Origin: a virus
Reading direction: 5' to 3' (one strand)
Virus record (IMG/VR): IMGVR_UViG_3300007076_000001
Location: 1 to 64,000 of that record
DNA length: 64,000 nucleotides
In this document: positions 45,107 through 52,959 of the stretch, in pieces
How positions within the stretch are numbered: position 1 is the first letter of the stretch
How the letters are laid out: each line of letters opens with the position of its first letter
Made by a program: the position numbers and the translations under genes
The notes under the pieces: generated by a model
What the model was told of the DNA's origin: nothing
Databases searched by the model: none
The model's input: the letters and a program-made list of their open reading frames with translations, nothing else

Positions 45107-46662
45107 TGATAAGAACAACAAAGAAATTTCTCTCTTCCTTTCTTCTCCTTCTTCTCTTAGTTACTCACCTCTATGGGCAACAGGACCCTGCGGCGGTAGT
45201 TCGCTTTGGGACAGCCCTTCCTGCTTCCTGTAATCCTGCTGGCCCAAATATCTTCTTCAAAACCTCTGCAACTATTGGCCTCTACCAATGCCTAACCCCC
45301 AATGCGTGGACTATTGTGGTGCCGGGGGGTGGAGGAACTGGGAATGTAACTACGGCTGTTACCCTAACAGCCAATGCTATAGTCCTAGGAAATGGGACGG
45401 TTGATACAAAGGTTCTTGCCTCCTTGGGCTCATCAGGGCAGGTTCTAACCTCCAATGGTGCAGGTGTTCCCCCCTCCTTTCAAGCCTCTCCTGGCTTAAC
45501 TGTTGGTACAACCACAATAACGGGAGGAACTTCCACAAGGATCTTCTTCAATAATGCAGGGGTCTTAGGGGAATATACCCTCTCTGGTACTGGCACAGTT
45601 GTAGCAATGGCTACCTCTCCAGACATAACCACTTCCCTAACCACCCCCTCTGCTTCCTTCTCTCTAGTCAATGCTAATGCTACCACAGTTAACCTTGCTG
45701 GAGCAGCAACCACCTTAAACTTAGGGGCTAATGCTGCTATGGTGCTAAACTTTGGGGGAGGAGCTACAGCAGCAGAGTTCCGCTTCCTAGAACCCTCTGG
45801 CTCCGGTACTAACTTCACTGCCTTCAAAGCAGTTGCCCAAGCAGCTAACATAACCTATTCCCTCCCTGCAACGGTTGGAGCAGCAGGGACCTTCCTTAGG
45901 GATGCAGCAGGGAACGGAGTGCTTGATTGGGCTATCCCTGCTGGTTCGGGAACTATTAACTCAGGAGTAACCAATGCTATTCCTAAATATACAGCGGCTA
46001 CAACTATAGATGATTCCCTTCTAACCGATGATGGAACCACTCTATCCTACACAGGAACAGGAGGATTCTCTCTAACAGGGGGGACAGGAGCGGGGACTCT
46101 AGAGCTTATCCAAGGAACAGCCCCCTCTCTTGGTACTACTTCAGTTAAACTCTATGCTGATACCGCTGTTACTTCCTATAAACTTCGTCTTCCTGCTGCC
46201 GCGGGTACGGGTTTCCTTTTAGGAACTAACACAGCTAATGATGTAGTTCTAACCTCTGTTGGTTTCACTGGAACTGGAAATGTAGTGAGAGACACTAGCC
46301 CCAACGTGACTGGCCTAACTGTCTCTAATGCAGCAGTCACCAACAACGTAGTTCAAAATAGCCAAAGTGCAGCCTACACAACCGTCCTAGCAGATGCAGG
46401 GAAGCATATTCTTCATCCTACGGCTGATAACAACCCTAGGACCTTTACTATTGACTCTAACGCCAATGTTGCTTACCCCATTGGTACCACTATAACCTTT
46501 GTAAACCAGATCAACACAGTGACTATAGCAATTACCTCGGACACTCTAGTCCTAGCAGGAGCAGGAACCACAGGCTCCCGTACTTTAGCAGCTAATGGGA
46601 TTGCTACAGCTATTAAGATAGCTTCAACTGTGTGGATTATCAATGGAACGGGACTTACCTAA
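45106..46662 (+). CDS. Fibre-like protein with Sec signal peptide (518 aa)
   Basis: MIRTTKKFLSSFLLLLLLVT-HLYGQQ is a signal peptide, cut probably at YGQ. Mature part: AVVRFGTALPASCNPAGPNI, then long Thr/Ala/Gly repeats (VLGNGTVDTKVLASLGSSGQ-VLTSNGAG) typical of phage fibre shafts. C-terminal IASTVWIINGTGLT. Second of four consecutive exported-type tail proteins. Confidence 0.65.
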   Translation: MIRTTKKFLSSFLLLLLLVTHLYGQQDPAAVVRFGTALPASCNPAGPNIFFKTSATIGLYQCLTPNAWTIVVPGGGGTGNVTTAVTLTANAIVLGNGTVDTKVLASLGSSGQVLTSNGAGVPPSFQASPGLTVGTTTITGGTSTRIFFNNAGVLGEYTLSGTGTVVAMATSPDITTSLTTPSASFSLVNANATTVNLAGAATTLNLGANAAMVLNFGGGATAAEFRFLEPSGSGTNFTAFKAVAQAANITYSLPATVGAAGTFLRDAAGNGVLDWAIPAGSGTINSGVTNAIPKYTAATTIDDSLLTDDGTTLSYTGTGGFSLTGGTGAGTLELIQGTAPSLGTTSVKLYADTAVTSYKLRLPAAAGTGFLLGTNTANDVVLTSVGFTGTGNVVRDTSPNVTGLTVSNAAVTNNVVQNSQSAAYTTVLADAGKHILHPTADNNPRTFTIDSNANVAYPIGTTITFVNQINTVTIAITSDTLVLAGAGTTGSRTLAANGIATAIKIASTVWIINGTGLT

Positions 46663-46663
46663 A

Positions 46664-47392
46664 ATGAAAAAGCCTCTTCTTTTATCTCTTCTCTTTCTTT
46701 TCCTCCTTCTAGTGCCTGTTACTGCCTTTCCTCAATCTGCTCAGTCACAGGTAATGATTAGTCACCACATTACAGGAGGTGGGAGTGCCCCTGTCTTTGA
46801 TGCAGCAACTACTAGTACCAACGTTACAAGTTTCTCCCATACTTGTACGGGTTCAAATAGGTTCCTCTTAGTGTCTATCTCCTCGGATGCAGGTGGGGGA
46901 ACAACTTGGACAGCAGCAACCTATAACAGCGTTAGCATGACCTTAGTTGATACTCTCAACAATGCTACCGATGGGGCTAACGTCCGCATAACTGTCTACT
47001 CCCTTATTGCTCCTGCCTCAGGGTCTAACACTGTTGCTGTAACTAGAACAGGTCCTCCTGCTAACTTTATAGTCATAGCTGCAAGTTTCACTGGGGTTAA
47101 TCAAACTACTCCCTTAGGTACCTCTGTTACAGGTTCAGGAACAACTGCTACTCAACCGAGTGTAACTGTGACAAGTGGGGCTAGTGAATTAGTCTATGAT
47201 GCAATAGCAACCCTCAACTCCAATGCTGATACCTTTACCGCAGGGAGTGGACAGACTAAAAGGGCTAGTGCTGATGACGCAGGGAATGTAGGAGGTGCTA
47301 CCTCAACAGAAGCGGGGGCTGCTTCAGTAGTTATGGATTGGTCATCCCCAACCCGCTATTGGAGTTCTTTAGGGGTAAGTATTAAGCCATGA
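46664..47392 (+). CDS. Secreted-type beta protein of the tail module (242 aa)
   Basis: MKKPLLLSLLFLFLLLVPVT...AFPQ is a strong signal peptide. The rest is a Ser/Thr-rich beta sandwich (NRFLLVSISSDAGGGTTWTA; SVTVTSGASELVYDAIATL) ending WSSLGVSIKP, a domain type seen in exported adhesins. I use ATG 46664, two bases after the previous stop. Confidence 0.6.
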   Translation: MKKPLLLSLLFLFLLLVPVTAFPQSAQSQVMISHHITGGGSAPVFDAATTSTNVTSFSHTCTGSNRFLLVSISSDAGGGTTWTAATYNSVSMTLVDTLNNATDGANVRITVYSLIAPASGSNTVAVTRTGPPANFIVIAASFTGVNQTTPLGTSVTGSGTTATQPSVTVTSGASELVYDAIATLNSNADTFTAGSGQTKRASADDAGNVGGATSTEAGAASVVMDWSSPTRYWSSLGVSIKP

Positions 47393-49191
47393 AATATCTA
47401 GGTCTTTTATTTCTCCTAATTATTTGTCTATCCCTTCCTTCTTCAGCACAAGCAGCAACCTACTATTCAAGTGCTACTGGAAGTGGAACAACCTGCTCTA
47501 TAGGTAGCCCCTGTGACCTCCAAGCGGGCCTTGACAAATTAGCTGCTGGTGATACCCTTCTTGTTCGTAGTATAGGAGGGACTTATAATGGGAAGTTTAC
47601 TATCTCTACCTCTGGGTCTTCAGGTAGTCGGATAACCATTCAAGCCTACCCTTCAGAGTGGCCTCTTATAGATGGCTTCCTATCAACCACCTTAAATGGT
47701 GCTATTAACTCCTCCACAACTACCATTGTCTTAACTAGTGGGGTTGGATTCCCCAATGGCTTCGTCATAACCTTCCATGATGGGACGGAAGGGAGTGAGG
47801 AACAGGTAATGCTTGGGGGGAAGAGTGGTAACACCTATAGCTCATGTACAAGGGCATGGAATGGTACAACTGCTGTTAGTCACTCAAATGGGGCAACTAT
47901 TATCCTAGGGGGAAATCAATTTGATGTTAGTGGGAGCTTTCTAACCTTTAAGAACCTCACCATAACCAACACTGACCCTACCCGAATTCAAACCCCTGCC
48001 AATAGTCAAAATGCTCCTCACTTAAGGGGAGAGAGTTTCTTTAATACTGGTGATAATAATCAGTTCATCAACTGTGTGGTTAGCAATATGCAGGATGGGA
48101 TTTTTAATGGGCCTGCTGCCTCAGGACCCGAAATCTATGGATGTCTATTCTACAACAATGGGTATGTGGCGGGAGGAGCTTATAATGGTCATGGGCTCTA
48201 TCTAATCCATGAAGATGGGGCAGCAACAGCTAATGTAAAAGAGAATATAATCTTCAACAACTCGAATCATGGTATAAAGGGGGATAGTCAAAATGGTTCG
48301 ACCATCAATATTTTTAATGAGGGGAATATATCCTTCAACACAGGGGCTTGGACTAATGGTTCTAGTCGCAACTTTAATATCCTCATGTCCACTAACAATG
48401 GGACAGCCTCGGGAATAACTGTTAAGGACAACTTCACTTTCCATCCTGATGGAAAAAACGGAACGAATCTAAAGCTAAATATGTCTGGGGGGAGTCTGTC
48501 TGTTACAGGGAATTGGATAGCCCATGGAATTCCGGTTGATATTGCGAATTCAACTCCATTAACGTTTACGGGTAATAATGTTAGAGGAACAAATAATTCT
48601 GGAGGTGGTAACAACACCATCATCCTCCATATTCCAGCAGCCAGCCCCTCTACTACATGGAACTCTAACTCCTATTTCAACTCCATTACCAGTGGTCTAG
48701 GGTACTACTTCGATACAGGAAGCTCTAATCTATCATTCTCTCAATGGAAAACAAATTCAGGATTTGATGGTTCAACTACAGAAACCCTAAGTGCTCCGGG
48801 GAGTAATTGGACTTTTGCTAGGGCAAACATCTATGATGCTAATAGAGCTAATGCTATTGTCTATAATTGGACTGGAGGAACAACTGCAACGGTAAGTGTG
48901 GCAGGAGTGTTCAATAATGGAGATACCATAGCTATCCATGTAGCAGAGGAAGGGACCTTCCCTGCTGGTACCCCTACTTCATCTGTAGTAGTAAGTGGAG
49001 GGAATATAACCGTTCCAATGAATGGCACTTCTGTTGTTAGTCAAGTTGGATCTGATGGTTCAATAATAGTCACCCCTATCACTATGCGACCGACCTTTGC
49101 AGCTTTCGTCCTCTATCGAACTGCTCAGGTTGCGGTAGGGAGTACAGTTAGTGGAAAAGCAACTCTAAGTGGGAAGGCTAAGATTAACTAG
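47389..49191 (+). CDS. Right-handed beta-helix protein with signal peptide (600 aa)
   Basis: MKYLGLLFLLIICLSLPSSA-QAATYY is a signal peptide. ATYYSSATGSGTTCS..CDLQAGLDKLAAGDTLLVR is the start of pectate-lyase-like/polysaccharide-lyase beta-helix proteins, followed by ITIQAYPSEWPLIDG and repeated N-rich coils (FLTFKNLTITN, FINCVVSNMQDGIFNG). Likely a tailspike or depolymerase binding or cutting a surface glycan; no catalytic triad is assignable. ATGA overlap with the previous gene. Confidence 0.7.
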   Translation: MKYLGLLFLLIICLSLPSSAQAATYYSSATGSGTTCSIGSPCDLQAGLDKLAAGDTLLVRSIGGTYNGKFTISTSGSSGSRITIQAYPSEWPLIDGFLSTTLNGAINSSTTTIVLTSGVGFPNGFVITFHDGTEGSEEQVMLGGKSGNTYSSCTRAWNGTTAVSHSNGATIILGGNQFDVSGSFLTFKNLTITNTDPTRIQTPANSQNAPHLRGESFFNTGDNNQFINCVVSNMQDGIFNGPAASGPEIYGCLFYNNGYVAGGAYNGHGLYLIHEDGAATANVKENIIFNNSNHGIKGDSQNGSTINIFNEGNISFNTGAWTNGSSRNFNILMSTNNGTASGITVKDNFTFHPDGKNGTNLKLNMSGGSLSVTGNWIAHGIPVDIANSTPLTFTGNNVRGTNNSGGGNNTIILHIPAASPSTTWNSNSYFNSITSGLGYYFDTGSSNLSFSQWKTNSGFDGSTTETLSAPGSNWTFARANIYDANRANAIVYNWTGGTTATVSVAGVFNNGDTIAIHVAEEGTFPAGTPTSSVVVSGGNITVPMNGTSVVSQVGSDGSIIVTPITMRPTFAAFVLYRTAQVAVGSTVSGKATLSGKAKIN

Positions 49192-50286
49192 ATGCCTATT
49201 GCTCCACCAAACCTTCCAAACTTTGACCGTCGTGTAGGGGAATACCTCCGCCTTTTAGCACAGGAGCATAACGACCTAGAGGGGAAACTAACTAGATTCT
49301 ACCAACAATACCAATCCACCCCGCTTCCCTCTGTCTCTCCTCCCCTCCCGACCGACCCTAACCCAACTTCTCCTGATCCAACTTCTCCTGTGGGGGCTGG
49401 AGTTGGGGGTGGAGGAGATGGAGGGGGAGGTGGGAGGGGTGGAGATTTAGGAGGGGAAGGATTAGGTGGGCCGGGTGGATCTGGAGGGGTAGGAGGGGTA
49501 GGAGGGGTAGGGAGGGACCTTCCTCTTGCTTCTATCTTATCTGCTAGAAGCTCCTCCCCTCTCCACCTCGATTCCCTCCCTGGGCGCTCGGGCAATCCCC
49601 AGATCCCCTTCTGCCCTCGTGTAGCTGAACTCCCCTCTATAGGCGACCCCCAGAGCCAAGAAGGTTCCCTTTGCATCTTCAACAATGGCATCTATCAATT
49701 CGATGGACAGACTTGGGGGTTTATCTCAGGGTCTTCCCCAGTTGTTGGAGGGAATGAAAAGGTCTACCTCCAAAATAGAACAACAGTTGCCTTTAGTGGA
49801 GCAGCCGCTACTGATGGGGTACTCCACCAAAACACCCCCATCCTTCCTGCTGACTTCAACGCCTTAGGAAAGATCCTCCATGTCTATGCAACTGGCTCCT
49901 ATAGGACTCAAGCAGGGCAAACCCCTACCCTTCTAATAAAGGTATTCCTAGACTTCATAGGTACCTCCCCAACAACCCTCCTTCAATGGCAGACAGCAGC
50001 GACAACTGCTAGTGTCATTAACCAATGGTCCCTTGATGCTTACATCTCAGTTAATAACCCAGGAGGGGTGGGGGCAGGGGCATTGAGAGCTACAGGGGAT
50101 TTTAGGATAGGGCTTAATGCAGCTAACTTCATTGAGACAGTTCAGGTAGCTAATCCCTTTGGGGGGCTTGTTGATCTAACTATCAACCACTCCCTTGACT
50201 TCACGGGACAATTCAGCACCCAAACAGGAGGCACCCCCTTTAACTCCATTACCCAAGATTGGACTTTAATTGAACTCTTAAATTAG
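49192..50286 (+). CDS. Fibre protein with collagen-like Gly linker (364 aa)
   Basis: N-terminal helix (FDRRVGEYLRLLAQEHNDLE) likely docks to the tail, then a Pro-rich segment and a Gly-rich linker (about 66-105, GGEGLGGPGGSGG, VGG triplets), then FNNGIYQFDGQTWGFIS and a jelly-roll-like C-terminal domain (GKILHVYATGSYRTQAGQTP). No signal peptide, unlike the three preceding genes. Confidence 0.65.
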   Translation: MPIAPPNLPNFDRRVGEYLRLLAQEHNDLEGKLTRFYQQYQSTPLPSVSPPLPTDPNPTSPDPTSPVGAGVGGGGDGGGGGRGGDLGGEGLGGPGGSGGVGGVGGVGRDLPLASILSARSSSPLHLDSLPGRSGNPQIPFCPRVAELPSIGDPQSQEGSLCIFNNGIYQFDGQTWGFISGSSPVVGGNEKVYLQNRTTVAFSGAAATDGVLHQNTPILPADFNALGKILHVYATGSYRTQAGQTPTLLIKVFLDFIGTSPTTLLQWQTAATTASVINQWSLDAYISVNNPGGVGAGALRATGDFRIGLNAANFIETVQVANPFGGLVDLTINHSLDFTGQFSTQTGGTPFNSITQDWTLIELLN

Positions 50287-50297
50287 AAGGAGTAACT

Positions 50298-50681
50298 ATG
50301 GCAGCAATAGCACCGGAGATAATCCTCTCCTCCTACTTCCTCGATCCCGAAGATTACCACCGCCTCACCCCCATCTTTGAGGAGAATGAAGGAGCCCTAC
50401 CCCTCCCCTCCATCTCCCAGATAGCTGTAGTAGAGAGGGAGGACACTAATGAGATAGTGGGGTTCTATGTCTTTCAGCTTATCCCCCATGCTGAACCGAT
50501 GTGGATACACCCTGACTTCCGCTCATCGGGGGTGTGGGTGCAGCTTGCTTCTATGATAGAGCCCCTTACCAATCGGAGAGACACCTATATTATAGCAACG
50601 ACTCCTCAAACTATTGCGATGTGTGATAGACTAGGCCTTGCCAAGATTGAGCATCCGGTTTATGTTAAGAGGGCAATCTAA
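50298..50681 (+). CDS. GNAT-like acetyltransferase-fold protein (127 aa)
   Basis: ISQIAVVEREDTNEIVGFYV-FQLIPHAEPMWIHPDFRSSGV and a final IAMCDRLGLAKIEHPVYVK follow the GNAT fold: strand pair, HPxxRxxGx acetyl-CoA loop, C-terminal strand. The loop is degenerate (DFRSSGVW). Such proteins occur in phage tail modules with unknown substrate. GGAG upstream. Confidence 0.6.
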   Translation: MAAIAPEIILSSYFLDPEDYHRLTPIFEENEGALPLPSISQIAVVEREDTNEIVGFYVFQLIPHAEPMWIHPDFRSSGVWVQLASMIEPLTNRRDTYIIATTPQTIAMCDRLGLAKIEHPVYVKRAI

Positions 50682-50715
50682 CAGCCTTAGCCCTTTTTGC
50701 TAAGTGAGGTAGATA

Positions 50716-51402
50716 ATGGGGTTCGGAGGCCAAAGTAGTGCAGAGAAAGCTCGCTCCGCTGATATAGGTTCTTCAGCTACACAACTTAAGGGCATAGCCA
50801 ACACAGCACAGGACCGTTCGGCCAATGCCTTCAAGATGTTTCAGAAGTCAGGCAAGACAGCCTTGGACTTCTTCAAGAACCTTACCACTGGCGACAGGAG
50901 CGCCCTCAACGAATTTTTAGGCCCTGAGCGATCTGCTATCTCCAACTCCTTTGGCGGCTCCATACGGGCCAACAAGGAGCTTTCCCCAAGGGGGGCTGGC
51001 GGGGCTGGAGCACAAACCGACCTCTCCATAGCTGCTGACACTGCCTTAGGGGAACTCCCTATGAAGGCCCGGAATATGGCTGCCAACGCCCTTAGCTCCC
51101 TCTCCTCCACCTTTGGGGGGCTAAGTCAGGGGTTCACCTCCGAAGCTCTAAGTGGCTTAGGGGAATCCGCAGGGTTAAACTTCCAACTCAATAAGGAGCA
51201 AGAGGAGATAAGGGCTAGAAAGGCTGCTCTATTAGGGCAACTCGGCCAAGCTATAGGGGCAGGGGTTGGGGGGATCGCTACTGGGGGGTTATCTACAGGG
51301 ATAGGGTTTGGGAAGAATGCTGCTAAGAGTGGAGGGGGGAACCTTCTTAACCTTCCCCATTCTTCTGCTGCTGGTGGGGCTATCCCAGGCTTTGACTTCT
51401 AA
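50716..51402 (+). CDS. Internal virion protein candidate (228 aa)
   Basis: Ala/Gly/Ser-rich helical protein: SATQLKGIANTAQDRSANAF, LSIAADTALGELPMKARNMA, then Gly-rich IGAGVGGIATGGLSTGIGFG that could insert in membrane. Composition and position match small inner-core proteins of T7-like podoviruses (ejection proteins). Confidence 0.55.
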   Translation: MGFGGQSSAEKARSADIGSSATQLKGIANTAQDRSANAFKMFQKSGKTALDFFKNLTTGDRSALNEFLGPERSAISNSFGGSIRANKELSPRGAGGAGAQTDLSIAADTALGELPMKARNMAANALSSLSSTFGGLSQGFTSEALSGLGESAGLNFQLNKEQEEIRARKAALLGQLGQAIGAGVGGIATGGLSTGIGFGKNAAKSGGGNLLNLPHSSAAGGAIPGFDF

Positions 51403-51422
51403 GGGGGAAGGAGGGGGAAACT

Positions 51423-51557
51423 ATGGCCGATATGAAACCCATAACCTGGAAGGTCAAACTTATCTCCCTCATCCTCCTTCCCTTCTCCCCCTTTGCCTAC
51501 CTAAGCTTCTACCTCTTCCTCAAGGAAAAGCTTAGATCCCTAAAGGAGGCCTTCTAA
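51423..51557 (+). CDS. Membrane micro-protein (44 aa)
   Basis: MADMKPITWKVKLISLILLP...FAYLSFYLFLKEKLRSLKEAF: a hydrophobic segment at about 13-33 with a basic/acidic tail. GGAGGGGG precedes the ATG; its stop is one base from the next ATG, whose AAGGAGG lies inside this gene. Holin or ejection-channel peptide are possible roles. Confidence 0.75.
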   Translation: MADMKPITWKVKLISLILLPFSPFAYLSFYLFLKEKLRSLKEAF

Positions 51558-51558
51558 T

Positions 51559-52950
51559 ATGTCTTCTCCAGCAGGTTCTTTCCTAACTGGCCTCCTTGGG
51601 GGAACCATCCAATCCTCCCTTGCTGCCTCTGAAAAGAAGCACAAGGAGGACCTAGACAATGAAGCGAACCACTTCCGCATCCTCCACGATGCCTTCCAAA
51701 CGGCGGTGCAAAGGGGGGATGCCCCCGCTATAGCCCACATCCTCCGCACCACAGAGGAGATGCAACAGAATTCCCTAGAGGGGAAGACAGGGGGGAAGGC
51801 TAAGGCTGCTAAGGGGAAACAGCAGGGGATAATGAGTACCTTTGCTGATATGATTGAAGGGGGAAAGCCTACTGGGGGGATGGAGCCGACCCCCGAGGCA
51901 ACCCAAGCCACCGAAGCAAACAAGGAACTCGCCCCTTTAGATCAAACCCGCCCAAGGGTAGCTACCCAACCAGAGCTAACCAAGCCCCTCTTCCAATCCA
52001 ACGAGGAGTTAGCAGCGAGGGAGTTAGAAGCTCAGGAGAAGAAACTTAAAGCCCTTGAGCCCTATAAGCTAAGGGAGATAGAAGCTAGATCACAAGCCTC
52101 CATGAGGGCTGATGCGGAGAAACAAAGGATTAGAAGCGAGTATCGGATGCAGTATGGGAAGATGCTTCAGGAAGGGAGGGAGAACTTAGACCTCAAGAAA
52201 ACAGCCCTAGCAATAAAGGCCTCTGCTGAGAATGAAGGGACCCCCATCTCCGATGAGGAAGCCCAAGCAAGGGCAGGGGCTATGATAACCCAAGAACGAC
52301 AGGGGAAGATGTCCCTTATCAACGCTCGCCAAACCCACATGGCTTCCTCTGATGCAAGATCAGATAAGCGACTAGAGGATATGATTCGCCACCATAAGGC
52401 CATAGAGGATCACCTTAAGGTTATAGAGGGGCAGGCTAACCGCCGCCTCTCCCAAGGGGATCAACGCCTTCTCAATAATGCTCCTGAGTTAAAGGGGTAT
52501 ATAGAGCAGGCGAAGAACCTAAGGGGAAAGGCAGCGGAGTATGGGAAGGCCATGCGACAAGCCTATGCCATAATGAACAACCCCCTTCAAACCGACCCCA
52601 CTGTCCTAGCGGAAGCTCGAAAGACCTACGACAATGCGGAGATGCAGAAGAGTCAGATAGATGAGGAGATGGCGACTAACTTGGAGAGGTTTAAGACCAA
52701 GGCGGCTGCCGCAGGGATGCCTTTAGTGGAGGAAGAGGAAGGAGGGGAGGGTAAATCCCTAACCCCTAAGACCCCTAAAGCTCCAGGTAAATCCCTAAAG
52801 AAAGCCTCCACCTCCTATCAAGGAGCTATCTTCCCTGCCTCGGCCCTCCAAAAAGCAGCAGCAGAGGCCTTTCCAGGGGATAGGGATGGGGTTAATAAGC
52901 TTAGAAAGGAACTAGCAAATAGGAAGGTAGTTATTGCTGAAGATCAGTAA
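51559..52950 (+). CDS. Internal core/ejection protein, coiled coil (463 aa)
   Basis: Helical and charged: FRILHDAFQTAVQRGDAPAI near the N-terminus, coiled coils (AARELEAQEKKLKALEPYKL; KAIEDHLKVIEGQANRRLSQ). Sits directly before the 1748-residue protein, as the middle core protein does in T7-like phages. No enzyme motif. Confidence 0.6.
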   Translation: MSSPAGSFLTGLLGGTIQSSLAASEKKHKEDLDNEANHFRILHDAFQTAVQRGDAPAIAHILRTTEEMQQNSLEGKTGGKAKAAKGKQQGIMSTFADMIEGGKPTGGMEPTPEATQATEANKELAPLDQTRPRVATQPELTKPLFQSNEELAARELEAQEKKLKALEPYKLREIEARSQASMRADAEKQRIRSEYRMQYGKMLQEGRENLDLKKTALAIKASAENEGTPISDEEAQARAGAMITQERQGKMSLINARQTHMASSDARSDKRLEDMIRHHKAIEDHLKVIEGQANRRLSQGDQRLLNNAPELKGYIEQAKNLRGKAAEYGKAMRQAYAIMNNPLQTDPTVLAEARKTYDNAEMQKSQIDEEMATNLERFKTKAAAAGMPLVEEEEGGEGKSLTPKTPKAPGKSLKKASTSYQGAIFPASALQKAAAEAFPGDRDGVNKLRKELANRKVVIAEDQ

Positions 52951-52959
52951 GGATGATGA

